Shown: one piece after another, positions 7,449 through 16,929 of the stretch
Position numbering within the stretch: position 1 is the stretch's first letter
Layout: each line of letters starts with the position of its first letter
Assembly (NCBI GenBank): GCA_020851455.1
Contig: JADZCT010000020.1
Location: 1 to 64,000, forward strand
Source of the DNA: Gemmatimonadaceae bacterium
GTDB lineage: Bacteria > Gemmatimonadota > Gemmatimonadetes > Gemmatimonadales > Gemmatimonadaceae
Length of the DNA stretch: 64,000 nt
Reading direction: 5' to 3'
The notes under the pieces: generated by a model
Database searches by the model: none
What the model was told of the DNA's origin: nothing
Seen by the model: the letters and a program-made list of their open reading frames with translations, nothing else
Position numbers and translations under genes: made by a program

Positions 7449-8699
7449 CTAGAACGCAAGCACGGTGCCGCCGATCAGCCGGCCCCGGTTCTGCTCGAAG
7501 TCCCAGCCCAGCTCGCTCGTGAGTCGGATGTTGCGGCGTAGCACGTAGTGGAGCCCGCCGCTCACTGCGTTGTACCGGCGCAAGTAGCGCGCTGGCGTAT
7601 CCTGCTCGCCGAGCCGCAGCGAGATCACCGGCCTGTCCGACGACACCCAGTTGTAGCTCCCCGTCAGAACGAACCGGCCCGACTGTCCCTGCGGCCAGAA
7701 CAACACCTCGCCGAACGCCGCGTCCACGGTCGTGCCGAACGATGAAGTGGCGCCGCCCGGGCACGGCGACGACGCCGAGCACGAGCCGAAGAACGGGTCG
7801 TCGTCGAGGCGGCGCAGGAACTGCGCGTTGACGCGCGCCTTCGTGCCCAGGTCGAGTGAAGCGTCGGGGCCGTAGATGCGCGTGGCGTTGCTCGCGCCAT
7901 CCGAGCTCTCGGATCCGGTATAGGCGAACCCGCCAATCCGGAGCGGTCCAAACTCCTGCGAGAGCCGCACGGCAACGTTCTTGGGCGTGTTGCGATCGAA
8001 CTGCCGGCTCGAGCTCGCGGTGTTCAGCCCCTGACCGTTGACGACCTGCACCGAGAAGTCGGCGCCCTCCCATGGAGAGAGAGAGGCCATCACGCCGCGG
8101 TCGTACGTGAGGTCCGGCGTCGCCTCGCCAACCCGCACGCGGTACGCCTGGTAGTCCTCGTAACTTAGCCGGATCTCGCGCTTGAACAGCGGGTCCGACA
8201 CGGTGAATTGCCCGGCGATCACGTTGATGCCTGTCCCTCCGACATCGGTAAACTGCAGGTAGGCATCTTCCAGGCCTGCCACTTCGCCGCGCTCGGTGAG
8301 CAGAAAGTAGGTGTAGTAGCTGATATTGTGCGCCAGCAACCCACCGCTGAGCAGCTTGATCACCCACGGCGTCTGGAAGTCGGCCTGCGGGCCGCCAGAG
8401 CGCCCCTTGGTATAGGCCGCCGCGAAGTAATCCATGCGAATTGCGAGCGGCAGCGACCGGGGCAGCGTGAGCAGCGGGTCGCCCGTGTCAATCGTGTCGC
8501 GCGGGGCCTCGCCGGGCGCCATCTGAAAGCCGTTGGCCGCGAACTTCTCGCCAAATGTGTTGAGGTGAGGAATCGGCGCGTGGCAGAGCGCGCAACTGAC
8601 GCTGTACTTGCGGGCGAAGGCAGGAATCTTGGCCGATGCCACAGCGGGCACGCCGATGGCGATGGCGGCCAGGACCGCGAGTCGGGCTGTACGCAGCAT
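7449..8699 (-). CDS. Outer-membrane beta-barrel protein with an N-terminal c-heme motif
   Basis: MLRTARLAVLAAIAIG signal peptide, CALCH motif, alternating beta-strand C-terminus. The 480-aa ORF start is over-extended. Confidence 0.7.
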   Translation of the reverse strand: MLRTARLAVLAAIAIGVPAVASAKIPAFARKYSVSCALCHAPIPHLNTFGEKFAANGFQMAPGEAPRDTIDTGDPLLTLPRSLPLAIRMDYFAAAYTKGRSGGPQADFQTPWVIKLLSGGLLAHNISYYTYFLLTERGEVAGLEDAYLQFTDVGGTGINVIAGQFTVSDPLFKREIRLSYEDYQAYRVRVGEATPDLTYDRGVMASLSPWEGADFSVQVVNGQGLNTASSSRQFDRNTPKNVAVRLSQEFGPLRIGGFAYTGSESSDGASNATRIYGPDASLDLGTKARVNAQFLRRLDDDPFFGSCSASSPCPGGATSSFGTTVDAAFGEVLFWPQGQSGRFVLTGSYNWVSSDRPVISLRLGEQDTPARYLRRYNAVSGGLHYVLRRNIRLTSELGWDFEQNRGRLIGGTVLAF

Positions 8700-8911
8700 T
8701 AATGGATCCCTCGTGGTAACCGAGTCAATCGGGTATGGACTTAGCGTACCAGACAGGCATCCATGGCACAAGACGCAGCACGCGCCGTTCATGTCAGGGC
8801 TCCCCCCTATTGCACAATGGGGGGTGAGGGTGAGCTTATGTACGCCGTTCGCTGGCAGACGATGCTCCTGGCACCCGCGCCAACACCCCATCTCTGGACA
8901 TCAAGCCCCGC

Positions 8912-11900
8912 ATGCCTACGCCTGGCGTCGCCTCGGCAGGACTCCTTCTGGTTGGCGCACTGCTTCTTCTGCGCGGGCGCGGCGGACTCCGAAGGGTATG
9001 GCATCGGCGCACGGCCGGGCTTGGCTTCATTGCCGCGCTTGGAGCGGTGGCCATCGCGAGTTGTGGACGGGAGCCCACAGCGCCTTCAGCGGGCAGGTTG
9101 CCGGTCGCGCGTCCTGTGTCGTTCGTCGCCTCATTCCCCGCCGGGGCGAGCGCGCTCGCCGGCGGCTCCGACATCGTAGCCTTTGCCAAGGTTCGCGTGA
9201 CCTTCCATCACGCGGACGGTACCATGGCACTCGATACGATCGTTGACTTCGCGTCCACGAACGGAGACCAGGCGCAGGTCACGTTCACGCTGCACCTGCG
9301 GCAAGGCACTCCGTCGTCCGGCGAACCGATGACACTATCGCTGGCGTATGTCAGCGCGAGCGGCGACACGGTATTTCGCGGCGGGCCGACCCCGGTCACG
9401 GTCGTGCCGAGCAGTCCGGGCTCGCCGGCGCCGGTCGTCGTGCAGGTTCCCGTTCACTACAGCGGACCGGGATCGAACGCGGCTGCGGTGCGTATTTCGC
9501 CCCGGGCCCTGAGCGTGCCGGCGGGCGACGCGTTCACGCTGACAGCCGCCGCGACCGACGCGAGCGGCACGCCGCTGCCGGCCACGCCGATCGTATGGCA
9601 GTCGCTGGACCCGCCTGCAGCGGTGCTGAACAGCGCCACGGCCGGCTCAGGGACGACGAAACTCGTTCGCGGAAGCGCGCGCATCGTCGCCACCCTGCTT
9701 ACGGGCTAGGCAGACACGGCAACGCTCACGCTCACCCCCAGGCCCGGCGCGCTCGCAGTTGTATCGGGCAGCGCTCAGACAGGGCCGACGGGTTCAGTGC
9801 TCGCACAGCCGGTCGTGGTAAAGCTGACGGCGACCGATGGCCTTCCGCTTGCAGGAGTTGCCGTTGCGTTTGCGCCGTCGGCAGGCGGAAGCGTGGGCGC
9901 CGCGAGCGTTGTCACCGATGCAGGTGGGCTTGCGCAGACCACTTGGCAGCTCGCGCCCGCGCTGGGAGCGCAGTCACTGACGGCGACCGCGACCGGGGTG
10001 CCGGCTCCAGCAACCTTCACCGCCACGGCAATACCGGGTCCCGCGGCGAAGCTGGTATTCGCCTCGGCGCCCACGGCCGGCATTGCAGGCACGCCGTTGA
10101 GTTCCGTGGTCGTGACCGTGCTCGACGCCCTTGGAAACACGGCGTCGTACACGGGAGCGGTCACCGTGGCGCTCGGCAGCTCGCCCGACGGCACCGCGCT
10201 GCTCGGCACGACTACCGTGAACGCAGCTGCGGGCGTCGCCACTTTCACGTCGCTCCGCATTCGCAAGGCGGGCGGCGGGTATACGCTGTCAGCGAGCGCG
10301 GTATCGCTTGCCGGCGCCACGAGCGCGGCGTTCAACATCGCCACTGCGCCGGCGTCCACCCTGGCGCTCATGAGCGGCAACGGGCAGAGCGGCGTTCAGG
10401 GCACCGTGCTGCCCGCGCCAATTACCGCGCTCGTGACCGACAGCTGCGGCAATTCCGTCAGCGGGTTCCCGGTAACCTTCCAGGTTTCCACCGGGGGCGG
10501 CTCCGTTACACCTGCCGCCGCAAGTACGGACGCCAACGGCACTGCGTCCACGAACTGGCGACTTGGCCTGGCCACCGGGCTGCAGGTAATGACAGCCGCG
10601 GGCGCGGGCCTGACCCCGCCGTCGGTGGGCGTAACTGCGATTGCGGCGTCGCTGGCGCAGCTCGCATTCGGAACGCAGCCCACCTCCGTGACGGCAGGCG
10701 TCGTGATGTCCGCGCCCGTGACCGTGCGCGCGCTGAACGCGTCGGCCGCCACCGACACGACCTTTTCGGGCAACATCACGCTGGCCTTTGCCTCCAACCC
10801 GAGCGGCGCAACGCTCGGCGGGACGCTGACGGTCGCCGCCGTGAAGGGCGTTGCCACGTTCAGCACGCTGAGCATTCGCAAAGCGGGGGCAGGGTTCACG
10901 CTGTCGGCCAGCGCGAGCGGCCTGGGCGGCGCAACGTCGAGCACGTTCAACGTCACGGCCGCCCCGGCATCCATGGTCACGGTCGTAAGCGGAAGCGGAC
11001 AATCCGGGCCGCTCTCGACCGCTCTGCCGAGCCCGCTCGTCGCGCTCGTGAGCGACTCGTGCGGCAACCCGGTCGGTGGCGTCTCTGTCGCGTGGGCCAC
11101 GGGCAACGGAAGCGTGAGCCCGACCCCCGGGACAACCGGCGCCGCTGGCACCGTCAGCGCGACATGGACACTCGGGGCGACCGCCGGCTCCGCTACCGCT
11201 ACCGCGACAGCGTCGCCGCTCACGCCAGCGATCTTCACGGCGACGGCCATCGCGCCGCCCGCTGCGTACAGCAAGACGTGGAACGGATCGGTGAGCACGG
11301 ACTGGAGCACCGCTGCCAACTGGACGCCATCCGGCGTGCCCACCACCAGCGACTCTGTGCTCGTTCCGGTAACTGCGACCAACCCGCTGCTCACCGCAAC
11401 GACCAGCATCGGCAAGCTGACCGTAGCCACCGCCGCAACCCTCGGCCTGAACGGCAACGAACTCGACGCGTATGGGCCGATCAATGCCCAGGGGCTCATC
11501 TCCGGCCTGGCGCCGGGCTGGATCTACACCTTCGCGGGCGGGTCATTCGCGGGAAACTACGCCATCCAGTCGCTCTATCTCTCCGCCAATGCGTCGCTCT
11601 TTGGCGCGATGACGAACTCGGGCAACATCACGATCAACGGCAGTGGCGTGCTCGTGCTCGGCGGCAACACGCTGACGGTGACCGGCAGCGCATCGGCGCA
11701 ACTCAAGATGGTGAACGTGGCCGACTCGGTAAACGTGGCCGGAACCTTCACGGTAACTGCGTCGGCTGCCGCAGCGAACCTCACGGCTGGCACGATCGTC
11801 GTGGGCGGGAACTTCATACAGGCCGGCAACTACCAGAGCTTCCCCGCGACCGGCACGCACAAGGTCGTCATGAAGGGCATGAGCATCCCGCAGCACATCC

Positions 11901-13141
11901 AGTTCTTCTTCCCGCAGAATCGCTACTCGCACTTCAACGATCTTGTCATTGACAACCCGGCTGGCATTGTGATGGACTCCGTCAGCTACGACAACGGCGG
12001 CGGCGCCTGCGGGACGCCCACCTGCGGCGGCTACAACCAGGTCGCGCGCCACCTGACGATCCTTAACGGCACGCTGTCCGGCACGGTCGGATCGTACCTG
12101 CGCATCGGCGGCACGCTCACCGACGCGGCCGGCGGGCGCCTAACGGTGCCGCGCGTGTACTTCGACTCGTCCACCACACCCGTGAGCGGCACCACTCCGG
12201 CGCTGAGCGCGCCAAAGGTGTACTTCGACGGCTACTACGGCGGCGGCGCGTACCTCGGGCCCAAGCGCATGGCTCTCGCGGGCAACCTGACCGTCAACGG
12301 CCAGTTGATCTTCCTCCAGGATGACACGCTCAGGCTCAACGGACACTCGCTGACAGTCACCAGGCAGATCGGCACGCTCTGCTGCACCACCAAGTCGGCG
12401 ATCGAGATGACCAACGCGGCAGACGTGCTCACCGTCAATGGCGCGTTCAATGTTCCACGTGGCGTCTTCACTGGGGGCACGATCTACGCCGACAGCGCGT
12501 TCATCGTCCAGGGCGTGCAGGCGTCTGGCTCGCACAAGGTGGTGATGCGCGGCGGCGGATCGTTCTACTTCGCAGCCGGAACGTCGTCAACCATTGACTC
12601 GACCGCGAGCGGGAACTGGCTCAACGACGTTGACCTCGCGAACTCCGCAAGCGACACGCTGGTCATCGGAGGCAGCGTGCTGGTGAAGGGCACGCTGTCG
12701 AAGTCCACCGCCGCGCCCACGGTGTTCTCGGGCACGAATTCACTACCTGGCGTAGTCGCGGTCAATGGCATCAACGTTACCCAGCCAACGGTCTGGAACC
12801 GCGTGCCCCTGGCCATCGTTGGCAGCGGGTCGGTGGCGCTCGACAACGCCTCGTTCAACAACAGCACCTACGTGAGCGGCGAGGATCCGGCGCTCAGCGG
12901 CACCAGACAATGGCATCTCTCGGTTGTCCGCGGAGGAGGCGGGACCTACTCGCTCTCCGGCCTCAACTTCTCGCTCACATCGTCGTTGCCGACGCCGGGC
13001 GCCAACATCTGGGGGTTCGTCAACCTCAGCGGACCGGCGGCCCTCACGTTGAACCTCACCGGGGCGACGCCAACAGCCGCGGGAGGCGGGACGGCGAGGT
13101 CGCAGGCGCTCGGCGGCGCGACACTCAACTGGACGCCGTAG
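8912..13141 (+). pseudogene. Large Ig-like (invasin/Big-type) repeat surface protein interrupted by an in-frame TAG at 9707-9709
   Basis: ORFs 8912..9709 and 9797..13141 share the same frame; translation runs ...ATLLTG*ADTATLTLTPRPGALAVVSGSAQTG... with domain continuity across the stop. Confidence 0.8.
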
Positions 13142-13697
13142 CGGCCCCTCGCTGATCGGCCGGCAGCATCAACCCTTCCAGGAAGAACGCGGCGAACTCC
13201 GCGCGCCCGTTCAGGCGCGATTTCTGGTAGACCGACACGGCGTGCTGCCGCACGGTGCGTTCACTGCGCTCCGTGGCGAAAGCAATCTGCTTGTGGCTCT
13301 GGCCCTTGAGCATCAATAGCGCCACATCACGCTCGGCGGGCGTGAAGTCCCATGCGGCAAAGCGCTCGTCTATCGCGCGGCCGAGCCCGGCTAGCGCGGA
13401 CTCCGCGCTAGCGCGCCATGCATCGCGCTCGGCAACCTGCGCGGCAAGCAGGTGCTGCGCTTGCATCAGACGCCGGCGCGATCGCCACCAGCCGCGCCAG
13501 AGGACGACGTTCGTGCCAAGCAGGAACGCGAGCAGCGCCATCTCGTAGAGCGCGTGCCCTGAGAGCCAGCTCTCCGGGCCGTCAAACCATAGGTCAATGC
13601 CCTGTCCTACGGTGGTTACCGCCAGGACAACCACCAGGAGCACGCGCAGCCTGCGGTCGTCGTCGGGCAGATCTTCGGTGTCTGGCGCATCCGGCAT
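13125..13697 (-). CDS. Membrane-tethered LuxR-type HTH transcriptional regulator
   Basis: Two N-terminal hydrophobic segments; FTPAERDVALLMLKGQSHKQIAFATERSERTVRQHAVSVYQKSRLNGRAEF is a GerE-type HTH. Confidence 0.85.
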   Translation of the reverse strand: MPDAPDTEDLPDDDRRLRVLLVVVLAVTTVGQGIDLWFDGPESWLSGHALYEMALLAFLLGTNVVLWRGWWRSRRRLMQAQHLLAAQVAERDAWRASAESALAGLGRAIDERFAAWDFTPAERDVALLMLKGQSHKQIAFATERSERTVRQHAVSVYQKSRLNGRAEFAAFFLEGLMLPADQRGAATASS

Positions 13698-13822
13698 ATG
13701 TCGGAAACCTATATGCCATCGCTACCTGCGGCATATGCCGGACTTGAATTGAACACATATCCAATAGCACGCCCTTCCGGGAAGCGGCAGGTTGCGCACA
13801 TCACCTGAACCGGAGCGTCCCG

Positions 13823-14311
13823 ATGTTGCCCAACCCATTGCATCCCGCCGTTGTCCACTTCCCAGTGGTCCTCGCGTTCCTGCTGCCCGCAATGGCGCTG
13901 GGAACGCTGTGGGCGATTCGCCGCGGCGCCCGGGCGCGCCGTGCCTGGGCGCTTCCGCTTTCGTTTGCGGTAGCGCTCGCTGCCAGCGCGTGGCTGGCGG
14001 TGGAGACTGGCGAAGGACAGGACGAGCGGGTTGAGAAGGTAGTCGCCGAGCAGCCCCTGTCCACGCACGAAGACATGGCAGAAACGTTCATGGCCGCGTC
14101 AATGGTTCTTGCGGTGGTGGCAGCCGCGGGGCTGCTTGGCGGCATCCCCGGACGCGCCGCGCGGCTCGTGACGGCCGCTGGCTCGCTGGTGCTGCTGGCG
14201 GGCGCGGCGCGAGTTGGCCACAGCGGCGGCGAGCTGGTGTACAAGTACGGCGCGGCGAGCGCTTACGTGCCGAGCGCCAACACGCCTGCGGCGGTGGGAG
14301 GTGCGCGATGA
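13823..14311 (+). CDS. DUF2231-type integral membrane protein
   Basis: LHPAVVHFPVVLAFLLP signature and several TM segments. Confidence 0.8.
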   Translation: MLPNPLHPAVVHFPVVLAFLLPAMALGTLWAIRRGARARRAWALPLSFAVALAASAWLAVETGEGQDERVEKVVAEQPLSTHEDMAETFMAASMVLAVVAAAGLLGGIPGRAARLVTAAGSLVLLAGAARVGHSGGELVYKYGAASAYVPSANTPAAVGGAR

Positions 14312-14859
14312 TCGGCCACGATTGCAGGAGCGGAGGCCCCCCGGCGGGGCCGGGCGCCGCGTGCGGCGAATGTCCCGCGGCAGCCGCAGGCCGCCGGGCT
14401 TTTCTACGCGACGTTGCGTTCGCCGCAGCCGGCGCGCTCGTGCTCACGGGCGGAAGCGCCGCGCGGGCGCTGGCTGCGTCCGTCGCTCCGGTGCAGCCAG
14501 CCGGGGCGAGCGGCACGCAGCGTACCTACCCGATTCCGGCGCGCGACGCCATCCAGGTGGATGCGTCCAACGACCTGATCCTCGCGCGCTGGCAGGGGAA
14601 GGTGTATGCGTTCTCGTTGCGGTGCCCACACCGCGGCGCGCGTCTCGAGTGGCGTGAGAATGAGGGCCGCGTGTTCTGCCCCAAGCACAAGGCCCGCTTC
14701 GCGCCCGATGGCACACACGATTCAGGACGCGAGTCGCGCGACCTGGATCGCTACGAGATCGCGCGGCAGGGCGCATCGGTGACCGTTGACCTTGGCGCGG
14801 TACTCCATGCCGACCAGGACGCCGATGCGTGGCGGGCGGCCGTGATCACGGTGGCATAA
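14308..14859 (+). CDS. Rieske [2Fe-2S] protein
   Basis: CPHRGARL...CPKHKARF Rieske ligands; Tat/Sec-like N-terminal region; ATGA overlap with the upstream gene. Confidence 0.9.
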   Translation: MIGHDCRSGGPPAGPGAACGECPAAAAGRRAFLRDVAFAAAGALVLTGGSAARALAASVAPVQPAGASGTQRTYPIPARDAIQVDASNDLILARWQGKVYAFSLRCPHRGARLEWRENEGRVFCPKHKARFAPDGTHDSGRESRDLDRYEIARQGASVTVDLGAVLHADQDADAWRAAVITVA

Positions 14860-14892
14860 CCCGGCCACCGCTCCGGGAGCATGGAGGTTCTC

Positions 14893-14915
14893 CGGGGCCG
14901 ACCCACCCGGCCCCG
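14893..14915 (+). terminator. Putative terminator hairpin after the Rieske gene
   Basis: 8-bp perfect stem cggggccg / cggccccg with 7-nt loop; no clear T-tract. Confidence 0.4.
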
Positions 14916-15103
14916 ACGCCTCCGCCTATACATTAGAGAGCTGCTGCCGATCCGGCTCACGCCCTCGCCCGATGACCACGCGCGCTCACACCCGCATCAT
15001 CGGCCTCGTCTTGGGCTGAGCGGGTTGCTGCCTGCAATGTAAGGTGCGAGGCCAATGTTGATATCATCCTTCAACGGCATCTGACCAGGCTGGGCACGAC
15101 ACC

Positions 15104-16888
15104 ATGACTTCATCGCTTCGACTCCGCCTCTTTGCCACGCTGCTCGGCGCCTGCGCGCTCGCCGCGTGCGCGGTACAGCCAGCGCCTTCGTCGGCTGCGC
15201 CGGCGATGTACGCCAAGCGGGCCGTGTCGGCGCGCGGGATGGTGACCGCGTCGCACGCCGACGCGGCCGCCGCTGGCGCCGCCATCCTTCGCCAGGGCGG
15301 CAATGCCATAGACGCAGCTGTCGCCACCGCTTTCGCACTCGCGGTGGTTGACCCGTCGCAGACGGGGCTGGGCGCTGGCGGAGGGATGGTCGTGTGGCGG
15401 CACGATGTGAAGCGCGCCGACATGGTCGAGTTCTACGCGCGCACCGGCGCCGACCCCGACTGGGGACGGCTCGACACCGCGGCCGCAAGGCGTCCGATCA
15501 ATGGCCGTGCGGCCGGGGTCCCGGGCGCAGTGGCGGGCCTGCTCGAGGCGCACGAGCGGTGGGGCAAGCTGGCACGCGCGCAGGTGATGGCGCCCGCGAT
15601 CGCGCTCGCGCGCGACGGATTCATCGTATCGCCGCTGCTCTCGCGCACCTCGGAATCATCGCGCGCGAAACTCGCGGCCGACAGCGGGGCGGCAGCGCTC
15701 TTCCTCCCGGGAGGCGCGGCGCTGCGTCCCGGCGACCGCCTCGTGCAGCGGGAACTCGCGCAAACGCTCGAGGCGATCGCGCAAGGCGGGCGCGCGGCAT
15801 TCTACGAAGGCGCGGTGGCCGAGCGCACAGTCGCGAAGATGCGTTCGTACGGAAGCCCTGTCACCGCAGCCGACTTCAAGGCATATCCAGTGGCAATGGA
15901 GCGGCCGCTGTGCACTTCGTGGATGGGCTTCACCGTGCTGTCGGCGCCGCCGCCACTGGGCGGCACAACTCCGCTCGAAGCGCTCAACCTGCTGGCGGCA
16001 ACCAACTCCGCATCGCTCGGCTCCCCGACCACACAGGGGGCAGCGGCGGTGCGGATCGTCAACGCCATGCGCGTGGCACAGAGTGACGTCGGCAAGTACC
16101 GCGGCGACCCGGCTTACTTCGGCGTTCCCTCGCGCGGGCTCATCAGCCCGGCATTCGCCGAGAAGCGCGCAGGAGTCGTGAACGTGCTCGAGGCGGGCGC
16201 GGCTCCAGTCGCTGGTGATCCGTGGCCTGACGACGCAACGGCGCCCACCGGCGCGTGCGCCGCGCTCGACGGATGGGGTGCGAGCGCGCTCGGCCCCGAC
16301 AAGGTGGCCGGCGAGCAGCCGCCGCCCGCCGACGGCGATGCCACGAGCCCGTGGGCCGGGTCCAACACGACTCACTTCAGCATCGTGGACGGAGACCGCA
16401 ACGCGGTCTCGATGACATTCACCGTGGGCGTGCTCTTCGGCTCGGGCGTGTACGTGAACGGTTTCTTCCTGAATTCCGGAGCCGCGAACCTCGACAATTC
16501 GACCCGCGGCCCGAACCGCTACTCGAGCTCGACCATCAGCCCGACGATCGTCCTCAAGGGCAACGACGTGCGCATGGTGGTCGGGACGGCAGGTTCGCAG
16601 TACATCCCCACAGCCACGGCGCAGGTCACCTGGCGGCACCTCGCCCTCGGCGAAGATCCGTGGACGGCGATCGCCTCGCCGCGCATGCAGCCCGCGCAAG
16701 GACGGAACGTCGAAGTCGAGCCGGGATTCGCACCGGAAGTGTACGCCGCGCTGAGCGCGAGGGGTTACTCGCCGCTCTCGCGCGTAGGCGACATCATGTT
16801 CGGCGGCACGCACCTCGTCAGCGTGATAAACGGAAAGCTGGTTGGCGTGGCCGACCCGAGGAGGGACGGCGCCGCGGTTGGATACTGA
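15104..16888 (+). CDS. ggt: Gamma-glutamyltranspeptidase
   Basis: HADAAAAGAAILRQGGNAIDAAVATAFALAVVDP and NTTHFSIVDGDRNAVSMTFTV (catalytic Thr region). Confidence 0.93.
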   Translation: MTSSLRLRLFATLLGACALAACAVQPAPSSAAPAMYAKRAVSARGMVTASHADAAAAGAAILRQGGNAIDAAVATAFALAVVDPSQTGLGAGGGMVVWRHDVKRADMVEFYARTGADPDWGRLDTAAARRPINGRAAGVPGAVAGLLEAHERWGKLARAQVMAPAIALARDGFIVSPLLSRTSESSRAKLAADSGAAALFLPGGAALRPGDRLVQRELAQTLEAIAQGGRAAFYEGAVAERTVAKMRSYGSPVTAADFKAYPVAMERPLCTSWMGFTVLSAPPPLGGTTPLEALNLLAATNSASLGSPTTQGAAAVRIVNAMRVAQSDVGKYRGDPAYFGVPSRGLISPAFAEKRAGVVNVLEAGAAPVAGDPWPDDATAPTGACAALDGWGASALGPDKVAGEQPPPADGDATSPWAGSNTTHFSIVDGDRNAVSMTFTVGVLFGSGVYVNGFFLNSGAANLDNSTRGPNRYSSSTISPTIVLKGNDVRMVVGTAGSQYIPTATAQVTWRHLALGEDPWTAIASPRMQPAQGRNVEVEPGFAPEVYAALSARGYSPLSRVGDIMFGGTHLVSVINGKLVGVADPRRDGAAVGY

Positions 16889-16929
16889 GGAAGCTGAAGA
16901 GGCGGGGAGCCACTTGCACGATCGTTGCC

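Noticed and set aside
9595-11952. 785-aa plus-strand ORF inside the Ig-repeat gene
   Set aside because: Out-of-frame shadow ORF, Arg/His-rich low-complexity protein; the real frame (9797-13141) has a clear domain pattern.
16255-16929. N-terminal extension of the PAS kinase ORF
   Set aside because: Overlaps ggt in another frame and is Arg-rich shadow sequence; the real start is at 16930 or 16978.
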